64,000 bases of DNA, taken from positions 186,001 to 250,000 of the forward strand of contig NZ_JAGIYY010000001.1 of NCBI RefSeq assembly GCF_017813335.1, written 5' to 3'. Below the pieces are notes generated by a model. That model saw only the letters and a list, made by a program, of their open reading frames with translations. It did no database searches and was not told the origin of the DNA. Shown piece after piece: positions 39,300 through 47,769 of this stretch (positions within the stretch are counted from its first letter, which is position 1; every line of letters begins with the position of its first letter). Made by a program: the position numbers and the translations under genes. The stretch comes from Tianweitania sediminis (lineage in GTDB: Bacteria; Pseudomonadota; Alphaproteobacteria; Rhizobiales; Rhizobiaceae).

Positions 39300-39360
39300 A
39301 TCGGTATCGCTGGCGAACCGGCGTTGCCATTTTCGTCCTTCTGTTTGTTTCTCGAACTGC

Positions 39361-39392
39361 GTTCCGCCCCTTCTACTTCAAGGAGGCGGAAC
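39361..39392. repeat. Stem-loop GTTCCGCC/GGCGGAAC
   Basis: A perfect 8-bp outer stem with an inner CTT/AAG pairing, inside the repeat-rich non-coding region. No T-run follows on either strand. Confidence 0.4.
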
Positions 39393-39592
39393 TGACGTTC
39401 GGTTACAGCCGACCGGAGTTCTGTTTCCTTTCGCGGAACTGCCCGCGTTTAACCTATTTCCGAATTCGCCTAAGTACTGGATTGAAAGGCCAACGTCCTT
39501 TTGCAAGACTGCCTTCTGCTGACATGGATGGACAGGCAACACCAAGTCCGTTTCGGCACGATCGCACCAGTCGCAACTGGGGAGGGCCGGGA

Positions 39593-39877
39593 ATGAAAGA
39601 GCGCAACCGCGCTAAGCAGCGGCGCAAAGAGCGTCGTCTCGCGAGGAAGTTGTTCAAGTCAGGCACCAAGCAACCGCCGGAGGTTTTTGTCGCCTACCTG
39701 CAGGGCCTGGTTCGGGGAACCGAACTGCGCCAGGCGCAGGAACTCGCTATCCGCGACATCCCGATGATGGACATCTTCGGACAGCGTGTTTCCGGCCTCG
39801 GGGTGGTGCGCGCTTCGGCGGATGAGGGCGAATACGACGCCCTCGGTGCAAAGGAACCGGATCTGATCCTGCACTGA
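39593..39877 (+). CDS. Small basic hypothetical protein (94 residues)
   Basis: ATG at 39593 preceded by a purine-rich GGAGGGCCGGG. It encodes a strongly basic N-terminal helix (KERNRAKQRRKERRLARKL), then a region ELRQAQELAIRDIPMMDIFG and an acidic C-terminus. The family is not recognised; a nucleic-acid-binding role would be a guess. The frame extends to 39482 with other ATGs. It could be spurious, but the codon pattern and clear ribosome site favour a real gene. Confidence 0.6.
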   Translation: MKERNRAKQRRKERRLARKLFKSGTKQPPEVFVAYLQGLVRGTELRQAQELAIRDIPMMDIFGQRVSGLGVVRASADEGEYDALGAKEPDLILH

Positions 39878-39898
39878 GCCACAGCGTGGCGATCCTCA

Positions 39899-40675
39899 TC
39901 AGGCAACAAGGGTTGCTTCGCCCCGGATTTCTTCGGTCATCCGCATCTTGAGGTCGACAAACGTCGGATCGGCCTTGAGATGGTAGTCGCGCGGATAGGG
40001 CAGCGCGATCGGAACATCGGCCTTGATGCGACCGGGACGCGCCGACATGGCGAGGCAGCGGCTGGCCAGGAAAATGGCTTCCTCGATGTCGTGCGTCACG
40101 AAAAGCACGGTCTTACGTTCGGACTGCCAGATGTCGAGCAAGAGTTCCTGCATCAACCCACGCGTCTGGTTGTCCAGGGCACCGAACGGTTCGTCCATCA
40201 AGAGGATGGCCGGATCATTGGCAAGCGCGCGCGCGATTGCCACGCGTTGCTGCATGCCGCCGGACAGTTGCCGCGGCCAATGATGCTCGAAGCCATTGAG
40301 GCCGACCTTGCGGACATAATCCTGCACGACGCCGTCGCGGGCCGATTTAGGCATGCCTTTCTCGCGCAGACCAAAGGCGATGTTTTCGGCAACCGTGAGC
40401 CAAGGAAAAAGCGTGTAGGACTGAAACACCATGCCGCGATCCGACCCCGGACCCACGACCCTTATCCCGTTCACCAACACCTCGCCCGTGCTCGGATCGT
40501 CGAGCCCACCCACGATGCGCAGAAGCGTAGACTTGCCACAGCCGGACGGCCCCAGGATCGTCACGAACTCGTTTTGCGCGATATCGAGGCTGACGGGCGT
40601 CAGGGCGACGGTCGGCTCTCCGCCGCGCCGGGCAGGAAACACGCGCCCGACGTTTTTGATCTCAACAGCGCTCAT
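39899..40675 (-). CDS. NitT/TauT-type ABC transporter ATP-binding protein
   Basis: A 258-residue ATPase of the nitrate/sulfonate/taurine group: Walker A LGPSGCGKSTLLR, Q-loop MVFQSYTLFPWLTV, signature LSGGMQQRVAIARAL, Walker B ILLMDEPFGALD and a switch histidine in LFVTHDIEEAI. The start overlaps the permease stop (ATGA). The substrate cannot be told from sequence; the system sits between the methylated-glycine genes, so an N- or S-containing organic compound is plausible. Confidence 0.93.
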   Translation of the reverse strand: MSAVEIKNVGRVFPARRGGEPTVALTPVSLDIAQNEFVTILGPSGCGKSTLLRIVGGLDDPSTGEVLVNGIRVVGPGSDRGMVFQSYTLFPWLTVAENIAFGLREKGMPKSARDGVVQDYVRKVGLNGFEHHWPRQLSGGMQQRVAIARALANDPAILLMDEPFGALDNQTRGLMQELLLDIWQSERKTVLFVTHDIEEAIFLASRCLAMSARPGRIKADVPIALPYPRDYHLKADPTFVDLKMRMTEEIRGEATLVA

Positions 40676-41472
40676 GCAAGGCTCCACGGAAACAAGCGCC
40701 TGTTTGCAGCCTTAAACAGGAAGTCCGACACCAGGCCGATGATGCCGATGACGATGATGCCGAAGATGATCTGGCCGGTGTTGAGCATCGCCTGACTGTC
40801 CACGATCATGTGGCCGATGCCCGACGAGGAGCCGATCAGTTCCGCGACGATCACATAGGTCCAGGCCCAGCCAAGAACGAGGCGAAGCGTTTCGGCGATC
40901 TGCGGCGCTGAAGCCGGGATCAACACGCGCTTCACGATGCCGAGGTCGCTTGCTCCCAGCGTGTAAGCTGCTTCAACCAGGTCGCGGCGGGTCTGGCCTA
41001 CGGTGAAGGCCACCATCAGGATGATCTGGAAAACCGAGCCAATGAAGATCACCAGCAGCTTCTGCGTTTCGCCAATGCCGGCCCAAAGGATCAGCAGCGG
41101 AATAAAGGCGGAGGCCGGCAAATAGCGCGCAAAGGAAACGAAAGGCTCGAGTAGCGCTTCCACCACCTTCCAGGCGCCCATGGCGATCCCCAAGGGGACT
41201 GCGATAATGGCCGCCAGCACGAAGCCGCCGACAACACGCCAGATGGTGACGGCAATGTCGTAGCTGAAGTTATATTCAGTCAGCAGGCTCCATCCTTCCT
41301 GCACCATCCGCAGCGGACTGGCGAGGAAAAGCGGAGACACGAAGCCGCCAAAAGTCGCCGCGCCCCAGGCGGCCACGAACAATGCGAAGAACAGGAAGCC
41401 GAACGCCAGCTTCGCGGCGCCCGGCAGCGGTTGCAGCGGGCGCAAATAGCGCCCGCGTCGAATGGTTGTCAT
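40672..41472 (-). CDS. NitT/TauT-type ABC transporter permease
   Basis: A 266-residue inner-membrane permease with about six hydrophobic segments. The conserved coupling loop (EAAYTLGASDLGIVKRVLIPASAP) and the preceding GETQKLLVIFIGSVFQIILM block match SsuC/TauC-like permeases. Coupled to the ATPase gene by overlap and preceded by the binding-protein gene after 16 bp. Confidence 0.93.
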   Translation of the reverse strand: MTTIRRGRYLRPLQPLPGAAKLAFGFLFFALFVAAWGAATFGGFVSPLFLASPLRMVQEGWSLLTEYNFSYDIAVTIWRVVGGFVLAAIIAVPLGIAMGAWKVVEALLEPFVSFARYLPASAFIPLLILWAGIGETQKLLVIFIGSVFQIILMVAFTVGQTRRDLVEAAYTLGASDLGIVKRVLIPASAPQIAETLRLVLGWAWTYVIVAELIGSSSGIGHMIVDSQAMLNTGQIIFGIIVIGIIGLVSDFLFKAANRRLFPWSLA

Positions 41473-41488
41473 TGGTACGGCCGGACGC

Positions 41489-42439
41489 TCAGTTCATCCA
41501 GCTGGTATCGATTAGCGTCGACGTTTCCGGGATCGACTTGATGATGCCGATCTTTTCCAGCAGCGGCCCGGCTTTGGCATAGAACTCCTCGATGCCCTTT
41601 TCCATGAACGCCTTGTTGGCTTCGGCATCCTGCCACTTGAGGAACGAGGCCGATTTGCCGAAATCCTCGCCGCTCTGCTTCACGTCGGCACCCATGATCT
41701 CGTAAGCCTTGGCCTGATCCGTTTCGATCATCTCCAACGCTTCATAATAGCTTTTCGCCAGTGCCTTTACGGCTTCCGGATTGGCTTCGATGAAGTCCGG
41801 CGTGCAGCCGAACGTGTCCATCACGATCGGATAATCGAGCGTGGTGGCGATGATTTTGCCGGCAGAGGGGTTGTCGCGAACGGTGGACAGATAGGGTTCG
41901 TAGGTCATGGCAGCGTCGTTCTGGCCTGCCACGAAAGCTTGCGCCGCGGCTGACGGCTCAAGGTTGACCACGTTGACGTCGTCAAGCGAGAGCCCGTTTG
42001 CGTCGAGCATCCAGGCGAGCACGAAGTAGGGCGAGGTTCCGGGTGCCGAGGCGGCGATCGTCTTGCCCTTGAGGTCTGCAATGGATCCCGTTTCGTTGCG
42101 AACAACCATTCCGTCGGCGCCATAGCTCATGTCGAGCTGGAACAACTGCTTGATCGGCACGCCATTGGCGTTCCAGATCATGAAGGTTTCCACCGTGGTT
42201 GCGGCACATTGGATGGCACCCGAAGCAACAGCCAGATGCCGGTCCTTTTGCGGGATCTTCTTGATCTCCACGTTCAGGCCGTTCTTCTCGAAGAGGCCGG
42301 CTTCCTTCGCAAGCGTCAAGGGCGCAAAGCCCGTCCAGCCGCTGATGCCGATTGCGACATCCGTGCTTTGTGCCGCAGCTGGACCGGCCAGCATGAGCAG
42401 GCCGATGGTGGCCGAAGAGATCATCGTCTTGATGGACAT
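41489..42439 (-). CDS. NitT/TauT-type substrate-binding protein
   Basis: About 316 residues with a signal peptide (ISSATIGLLMLAGPAAAQ) and the periplasmic fold of the NMT1/SsuA group: GISGWTGFAPLTLAKEAGLFE, then LKGKTIAASAPGTSPYFVL and TYEPYLS. Similar proteins bind sulfonates, nitrate, taurine, cyanate or thiamine precursors. The ATG at 42439 has GGAGTGGG upstream. First gene of the three-gene operon. Confidence 0.92.
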   Translation of the reverse strand: MSIKTMISSATIGLLMLAGPAAAQSTDVAIGISGWTGFAPLTLAKEAGLFEKNGLNVEIKKIPQKDRHLAVASGAIQCAATTVETFMIWNANGVPIKQLFQLDMSYGADGMVVRNETGSIADLKGKTIAASAPGTSPYFVLAWMLDANGLSLDDVNVVNLEPSAAAQAFVAGQNDAAMTYEPYLSTVRDNPSAGKIIATTLDYPIVMDTFGCTPDFIEANPEAVKALAKSYYEALEMIETDQAKAYEIMGADVKQSGEDFGKSASFLKWQDAEANKAFMEKGIEEFYAKAGPLLEKIGIIKSIPETSTLIDTSWMN

Positions 42440-42697
42440 GGTTCCCACTCCAGGAGTTTTCTTGTTGAACTCGCCTCCCAAGCCAGCAAAGCACCACGCG
42501 GGTCTTGCCATGTCAATCAACCGGGCGACCGCCACTCCATAACGAATCCTTCGCTAAACCAACAGGTTTGGTTGCCCCTTGTGCACCAAAGATCGCGCGC
42601 ACAACGACTGAAGCGATTTTGGGGTCACGCATTCATGGTGCGGTAAGGAATCCAGCTTTACCCAGCCGCCTGTCATTCCTCTGTCAGGACCGCGAAC
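42440..42697. promoter_or_regulatory. Upstream region of the ABC operon, with an AACCAA dyad
   Basis: 258 bp between the binding-protein gene and a possible small ORF. It contains AACCAA-CAGGT-TTGGTT (42557-42573) and a further ACCAAAG copy at about 42585. These are candidate regulator sites for the ABC operon; no gene is seen here. Confidence 0.4.
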
Positions 42698-42799
42698 ATG
42701 AAGTTCGATGTGGACAGAGCCGAGCCCAGATATGAGATCCTGGGTATCTGCTTTGTATTGGTTGTATTGAATCTCGTTATCTGGGTAGGCCTCTCATGA
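42698..42799 (+). CDS. Possible 33-residue membrane microprotein
   Basis: ATG at 42698 with CAGGAC about 9 nt upstream. It encodes a charged N-terminus (KFDVDRAEPRYE) and one uninterrupted hydrophobic helix (ILGICFVLVVLNLVIWVGL), then TGA. A hairpin AGGCCTC-TCAT-GAGGCCT overlaps the stop. The layout, one charged head and one transmembrane helix, is typical of real bacterial small membrane proteins, but the ORF is short and unsupported by homology. Confidence 0.4.
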   Translation: MKFDVDRAEPRYEILGICFVLVVLNLVIWVGLS

Positions 42800-42804
42800 G
42801 GCCT
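42787..42804. terminator. Hairpin at the end of the microprotein ORF
   Basis: Perfect 7-bp stem AGGCCTC/GAGGCCT with a 4-nt loop overlapping the stop codon, 24 bp beyond the soxG stop on the opposite strand. No T-run, so termination is uncertain. Confidence 0.3.
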
Positions 42805-42827
42805 CACCAACGGCGACGACGCGCGCC

Positions 42828-43364
42828 CTAGCGTGTCTCGAGCCAGTGCCAGACATAGGTCCCTAGCGGCGCTTCGACATGGATGCGCGCTGTTTGTTCA
42901 TCCACGCGATGAAGCAAGGCTTGCTGGCCGCAAACCAGCGTTGCGGCCGACGGGCTTCCCTCTTCCAGATCAGCAAACGTCATTTCCGAGACAAGCGCGC
43001 GCAATCCTGGCCCGCTGATCTCGATCGTGACGTATGCATCCGTTGCCGGGCTCACGGCGAAGCCGGACGCGTTCCAACCCGGCGTTGCGACAAGCGGCTT
43101 TGCCGCGGTCAACAGCATCCGATCGCGCCCGACGCGGATCGGGTGCACACTGCCCGCAGCGACCTGCCATAGGCCGATGCTCGGCACGGCCGGCGCGAAC
43201 ATTCCAAGCGCGGCATCGAGGTTGCCGCTCACGAGCAGCCGGTGAAGCCCGAGCACCGGGCGCGCAGTCCAGCTGTCGTACTGGAGAACGACAGATCTCC
43301 AATCCGGCGCCTGTGTCCAGAATGTGCCGCGATCAGCCATGGTTTTGGGGAGCGGTTCAGGCAT
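42828..43364 (-). CDS. soxG: Sarcosine oxidase gamma subunit
   Basis: A 178-residue subunit of heterotetrameric sarcosine oxidase, with a GcvT-like fold fragment (LVSGNLDAALGMFAPAVPSIGLWQV, then ISGPGLRALVSEM). It assembles with SoxA, SoxB and SoxD and stabilises the folate-binding side. The ATG at 43364 overlaps the last codons of soxA (ATGCCTGA), the usual coupling in this operon. Upstream in-frame starts lie inside soxA. Confidence 0.9.
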   Translation of the reverse strand: MPEPLPKTMADRGTFWTQAPDWRSVVLQYDSWTARPVLGLHRLLVSGNLDAALGMFAPAVPSIGLWQVAAGSVHPIRVGRDRMLLTAAKPLVATPGWNASGFAVSPATDAYVTIEISGPGLRALVSEMTFADLEEGSPSAATLVCGQQALLHRVDEQTARIHVEAPLGTYVWHWLETR

Positions 43365-46143
43365 TGAGGCGCGCTCCATCTGGATCAAGCGCGCACGGAT
43401 CGCTGATCCTGGCGCGGAAGGTTTGACCGAGGTGAACGAGATCGATCACCTCGCCTTTGCGCTCCATGCCGCGCTCGATCAGCCCGAGGGCAATGGGCCG
43501 GTTCAGGGTGGGGCTGTTGTAGCTCGACGTGACGAAACCTATGGAGCGGCGCTTCTTGTTCACCCGCTCGACGCCATGCGCGCCCACCGGCAGCATCTGC
43601 TCGCCTTCAACCGTCAGCCCAATGAAATGCTGGCGATCCGTGCGCTGCGCGTTTTCCGTGAAAAGCGAGCGGCGGCCGACATATTCGTTTTGCCGCTTCT
43701 GCATCGGACCGGCGACGCCCAGATCATGCGGCATGGTGGTGCCATCCGTGTCTTTGCCGGCGATGACATAGCCTTTTTCGGCGCGCAGCAAGAGCAGCGC
43801 CTCCGAGCCCATCAGAACGGCGTCTAGCGGCTTGCCGGCTTCGCCCATGGCAGCCAACAAAGCAGCCGCCTTGGTTGAGGGCACGGTGATCTCGTAGGAG
43901 CGATCGCCGGTAAAGGACACGCGCGACACCCGTGCCGGTGCGCCATCGAAGCTGCCGTCCGCAAAAGCCATGTGCGGCAGGGCGGCGTCATTGAGATCGA
44001 CCCCAAGACCGAGTGCCGTAACGAGGTCCTTCGCCTTTGGGCCGCTCGCCGTCAGCGTCGCCCACTGCGGCGTGGAGTTGTGAACGAACACGCGCGACGG
44101 GTCGAAGCGGTCCTGGCGCCATTCCTCAAGCCGGGCAACCACACCCGCCACGTGGCCAGACGAGCAGGAAACGACATAATGCTCGTCCGAGACTTTGGAG
44201 GTCACGCCGTCATCATAGATCACGCCGCTTTCGGTCAGCATGAAGCCATAGCGGATGCGGCCGGGCTTCAGGTTCGACAAGGTGTTGTAGGAGTTATAAT
44301 CCACCAGCGCGCCGGCGTCCGGGCCGATCACCTCGATCTTGCCGAGCGGCGAGCCATCCAGGATGCCAACCGTGGTGCGCGCGGCCATCGCTTCGCGGCG
44401 AATATTCGCAGGCCCGTTTGCACCACCGAACCAGGCCGGTCGCAGCCAGCCGCCATATTCGCGGAAATTTGCCCCGGATTGCCGGTGTTCCCGCTCCAGC
44501 ACGAGCCGACGCACGGGATTGAAGAACTCGCCGCGCCGGCGCCCCGCCACGACGCCGAACGGCACGGGCACGAAAGGTGGGCGATACGTCGTGGTGCCGG
44601 TTTGAGGAATGGTTTGCCCCGTCAGCGCGGCCATGGTGGCAAGGCCGTTCATGTTGGAGGTCTTGCCCTGGTCGGTCGCCATGCCAAGCGTGGTGTAGCG
44701 CTTCAGATGCTCCACCGAGCGGAAGTTCTCGCGCTCGGCCAGCGCGATGTCCTTCACCGTCACGTCATTTTGGAAATCGACCCATTGCCGCCCCTTGGCG
44801 TCACGTTGCGGCCAGGCTGGGGCGATGGCGTAAGGATGTGCTTCGCCGCCAACGCCAAGGATCTCGTTGAGGGAATACTGCCCCGCAGCCGCGCCGACCA
44901 CCTTCAGGCCCGGTAGGTTTTCATGCGGCACAAAGGCAGCGATCGTCTCGTCGTAGCGCAGCTTGCCGCCCGCCTGGCAATGCAGATGCACGCTCGGCGT
45001 CAAACCACCGGCCATCAGCAGGCAATCAGCGGTGATCCGCTTGCCGGAAATGGTTACGGCTTCGACGCCCTTCGCGCCATGCACGGCCTCGATGCGGGCA
45101 TTGGCGACCGCACCCTCGCGTGCACCGCTTCGCAGGTCGGCAACCGTCACCTGCGCGCCGGCCCGACGCAGCGCGTCGGCAACGGAATAGGCACGATCAT
45201 TGTTGGTGGCGAGCACGACCTGGCGTCCAACCAGCACGTTGTGACGGGCGAGATAGCTCAGCGCGGCATCGGACAGCATGATGCCGGGGCGATCGTTGTC
45301 CGGGAAGATCAGCGGCCGCTCGATGGCGCCGGCCGCCACCACGATCTCTTTGGCGCGCACGCGCCATTGCGCATCGGACTGACCCGGACGGCGCTGCCAA
45401 AGCGCAACGAGGTTGTGGTCGTACACGCCGTAAGCCGTCGTGTCCGTCATAACACGCTGGCCGGCGGCCTGAAGGGCGGCAGCAACTTGCAAGGCCCATT
45501 CCAGGCCGGGCTGGCCGTTGATTTCGGCCGAACGCGACAGGAGGGAGCCGCCGACTTCGCGCCCGTCTTCCACCAGCATCACCGACTTGCCAGCCTTTGA
45601 CGCCTGATCTGCAGCTCGAAGGCCGGCTGGCCCCCCGCCAATCACCAGCACATCGCAAAAGGCTGCGATCTGTGGGTTGTTAGCCGGAGGCTCATTGGCG
45701 GGATCGAGGCGCCCGAGCCCTGCCATTGCGCGGATCGACGGTTCGAAGCGGTGCCAATCCGGCCAGATAAAGGTCTTGTAATAGAAACCGGCGGGCAGGA
45801 ATTGCGCAAAGCGGTCGATGAACCCGTTGCGGTCGGAGGCTGCCACCGGGCTCGCGTTTACCGACTGCACCGCCATGCCGTCCACGAGTTGTTCGGTCGT
45901 GGCGCGCAGGTTCGGCGTGGTGACCCCGTTCAGCGTGACATCCACAAGGGCGTTTGGCTCCTCCACGCCGTAACCCATGATGCCGCGCGGGCGGTGGTAT
46001 TTAAACGAGCGGCCCACCACGCGCACGCCATTGGCCAACAGCGCGGAAGCGATCGTGTCGTCTGCACGGCCATGGTAGCGCGTGCCATCGAAGGTGAAAC
46101 GGAGTGTTTCGCTGGCAATCGAGCCGATCCTGTGGCTGGTCAT
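43357..46143 (-). CDS. soxA: Sarcosine oxidase alpha subunit
   Basis: A 928-residue subunit: N-terminal 2Fe-2S-like/Fer2_4 region with FKYHRPRGIMGYGVEE, an NAD(H)-binding domain with DVLVIGGGPAGLRAADQA (about residue 165), and a C-terminal GcvT-like folate domain from about residue 560. It takes part in passing the one-carbon group from sarcosine to tetrahydrofolate. Slightly shorter than the 960-1000 residues common for this subunit; no disruption is seen. The ATG overlaps the soxD stop (ATGA). Confidence 0.94.
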   Translation of the reverse strand: MTSHRIGSIASETLRFTFDGTRYHGRADDTIASALLANGVRVVGRSFKYHRPRGIMGYGVEEPNALVDVTLNGVTTPNLRATTEQLVDGMAVQSVNASPVAASDRNGFIDRFAQFLPAGFYYKTFIWPDWHRFEPSIRAMAGLGRLDPANEPPANNPQIAAFCDVLVIGGGPAGLRAADQASKAGKSVMLVEDGREVGGSLLSRSAEINGQPGLEWALQVAAALQAAGQRVMTDTTAYGVYDHNLVALWQRRPGQSDAQWRVRAKEIVVAAGAIERPLIFPDNDRPGIMLSDAALSYLARHNVLVGRQVVLATNNDRAYSVADALRRAGAQVTVADLRSGAREGAVANARIEAVHGAKGVEAVTISGKRITADCLLMAGGLTPSVHLHCQAGGKLRYDETIAAFVPHENLPGLKVVGAAAGQYSLNEILGVGGEAHPYAIAPAWPQRDAKGRQWVDFQNDVTVKDIALAERENFRSVEHLKRYTTLGMATDQGKTSNMNGLATMAALTGQTIPQTGTTTYRPPFVPVPFGVVAGRRRGEFFNPVRRLVLEREHRQSGANFREYGGWLRPAWFGGANGPANIRREAMAARTTVGILDGSPLGKIEVIGPDAGALVDYNSYNTLSNLKPGRIRYGFMLTESGVIYDDGVTSKVSDEHYVVSCSSGHVAGVVARLEEWRQDRFDPSRVFVHNSTPQWATLTASGPKAKDLVTALGLGVDLNDAALPHMAFADGSFDGAPARVSRVSFTGDRSYEITVPSTKAAALLAAMGEAGKPLDAVLMGSEALLLLRAEKGYVIAGKDTDGTTMPHDLGVAGPMQKRQNEYVGRRSLFTENAQRTDRQHFIGLTVEGEQMLPVGAHGVERVNKKRRSIGFVTSSYNSPTLNRPIALGLIERGMERKGEVIDLVHLGQTFRARISDPCALDPDGARLNA

Positions 46144-46406
46144 GCCTCACCCCCGCGCAAGGGCTGCGTGTTCGCCACGACGTGGCTCACCGTGTTGCGC
46201 TCCATCAGGAAATACTCGCCACAGGTTTGATGCACCCAAATTTCGCGCGTCGCGCCGCGCGGATTGGACACGCGGTGGAGATATTTGGACCAGTCTGCGG
46301 CCGACACCTCCGGCGCAGGCTCAGGCCGGACCTTGCCGGCTTCGGCCGCAAACAGGAACTCGGTTTCGTCGCGCGGGCCGCAAAAGGGGCAGGAGAACAG
46401 CTGCAT
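46140..46406 (-). CDS. soxD: Sarcosine oxidase delta subunit
   Basis: An 88-residue zinc-binding subunit. Cys6 and Cys9 in LFSCPFCGPRDE and Cys62 (with His59) in WVHQTCGEY give the zinc site known for SoxD. It lies between soxB and soxA in the standard B-D-A-G order and overlaps soxA by four bases. Confidence 0.95.
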   Translation of the reverse strand: MQLFSCPFCGPRDETEFLFAAEAGKVRPEPAPEVSAADWSKYLHRVSNPRGATREIWVHQTCGEYFLMERNTVSHVVANTQPLRGGEA

Positions 46407-46415
46407 GGTTGCCTC

Positions 46416-47687
46416 CTAATGCGCGATGCCGGATCCGGCCGCTTCGTCCACCAGCCGGCCGGTGCGGAAACGATCGAGATCGAAGGGCCTGCTGATGTCG
46501 TGATGCTCGCCGGTCGCCAAAAGGTGCGCAAACACGACGCCGCCGGCCGGAATGGCTTTGAAGCCGCCCGTGCCCCAGCCGCAATTCAGGTAAAGCCCCG
46601 GCACGGGCGAAGGTCCGATAATCGGCGAGGAGTCGGGCACCACATCCACCACCCCGGCCCATTGTCGCAGCATCTTCAGCTGTCCGAAGCTCGGAAACAT
46701 TTCCAGCATGCCGGAAAGCACGATTGCCTGCACAGGCGGGTTGCCGCGCTGCGCATACGACGGAATGCGGTCGATGCCGCCGCCCACCACGATCTCGCCC
46801 TTGTCGGACTGAAACATGTAGGTGCCGGTGCCCAGATAAAGCACTACCGTGTCGAGGCACGGCTTCACAGGCTCAGACACCATGGCCTGCAGAGAATAGG
46901 ATTTGATCGGCAAGTTGAAGCCGGCCATGCCCGCCACCACGCCGGAATTGCCAGCGGTCGCGATGCCGACCGCCCCGGCGCGCACATCGCCTTTGCTCGT
47001 TTCAACGCCAACGCAGCGGCCGTTTTCCATGAGGAAGCCGGTGACCTCACAGCGTTCAATGATGTCGACGCCGTATGCGCTCGCCGCACGCGCATAGCCC
47101 CAGGCCACTGCGTCGTGGCGTGCCACACCGGCCCTGCCCTGCCAGACCCCGCCGAAGATCGGATAACGCGCCGCATCACCGCTGTTCAGAAGGGGCGCCT
47201 TTGCCAGCACCTGTTCGCGGGTGAAAAGTTCTGCATCCGTGTCATTGATCTGCATCGCGTTCACAATGCGGGCGGCGATCTCCATCTCGGCATCGGAATG
47301 CGCGACCGTGACCACGCCACGCTGCGAGAACATGATGTTGTAGTTCAGCTCCTTGCCGAGCGTCTCATAGAGCTTCAGCGAATAGTCGTAGAGCGCCACG
47401 CTTTCGGGATAGAAGTAGTTGGAGCGGATGGTGGAGGTGTTGCGCCCCGTGTTGCCGCCGCCGATCCAGCCCTTCTCGATCACCGCGACCTTGGTCATGC
47501 CGTGGTTCTTGGCGAGGTAGTAAGCGGTTGCGAGCCCCTGACCACCGCCGCCGATGATCACCGCATCATAGGAAGATTTTGGTCCGGGCGGCGAGCGCCA
47601 TGCTTCTTCCCAGCCGGAATGGCCGCGAAGACCCTCGCGAAAAAGGCTCCAGGCCGAATAGCGCTTGTTGTTCCGCGGTGGCTGCAA
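46416..47687 (-). CDS. soxB: Sarcosine oxidase beta subunit
   Basis: About 423 residues. This DAO-family flavoprotein subunit binds FAD and covalent FMN and oxidises sarcosine to glycine and formaldehyde. The dinucleotide motif AVIIGGGGQGLATAYYLAKNHG is clear, as is GWIGGGNTGRNTSTIRSNYF. I choose the TTG at 47687: it has GGAGAA 7 nt upstream and gives LQPPRNNKRYSAWSLFREGL, matching the normal SoxB start. The frame is open further upstream but without ribosome sites. First gene of soxBDAG. Confidence 0.94.
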   Translation of the reverse strand: MQPPRNNKRYSAWSLFREGLRGHSGWEEAWRSPPGPKSSYDAVIIGGGGQGLATAYYLAKNHGMTKVAVIEKGWIGGGNTGRNTSTIRSNYFYPESVALYDYSLKLYETLGKELNYNIMFSQRGVVTVAHSDAEMEIAARIVNAMQINDTDAELFTREQVLAKAPLLNSGDAARYPIFGGVWQGRAGVARHDAVAWGYARAASAYGVDIIERCEVTGFLMENGRCVGVETSKGDVRAGAVGIATAGNSGVVAGMAGFNLPIKSYSLQAMVSEPVKPCLDTVVLYLGTGTYMFQSDKGEIVVGGGIDRIPSYAQRGNPPVQAIVLSGMLEMFPSFGQLKMLRQWAGVVDVVPDSSPIIGPSPVPGLYLNCGWGTGGFKAIPAGGVVFAHLLATGEHHDISRPFDLDRFRTGRLVDEAAGSGIAH

Positions 47688-47769
47688 CGCAGTTCTCCGA
47701 TTAGCCGGCAAGCGGCTCCACGTCCTGCCTATTGCCCGCCCGCGCGCCGTGACACGAGCGAACCGACAT

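Larger units (their letters stand above)
39139..39592. other. 454-bp non-coding region with repeats and hairpins
   Basis: Between the phosphoesterase start and the small gene at 39593. It contains GTTAAC-ATATG-GTTAAC (39283-39299) and a hairpin GTTCCGCC/GGCGGAAC (39361-39392). It also has three imperfect copies of a GAACTG(n)CG element near 39354, 39390 and 39436. No open frame is convincing. It could hold a promoter cluster or an unannotated structured RNA. Confidence 0.55.
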
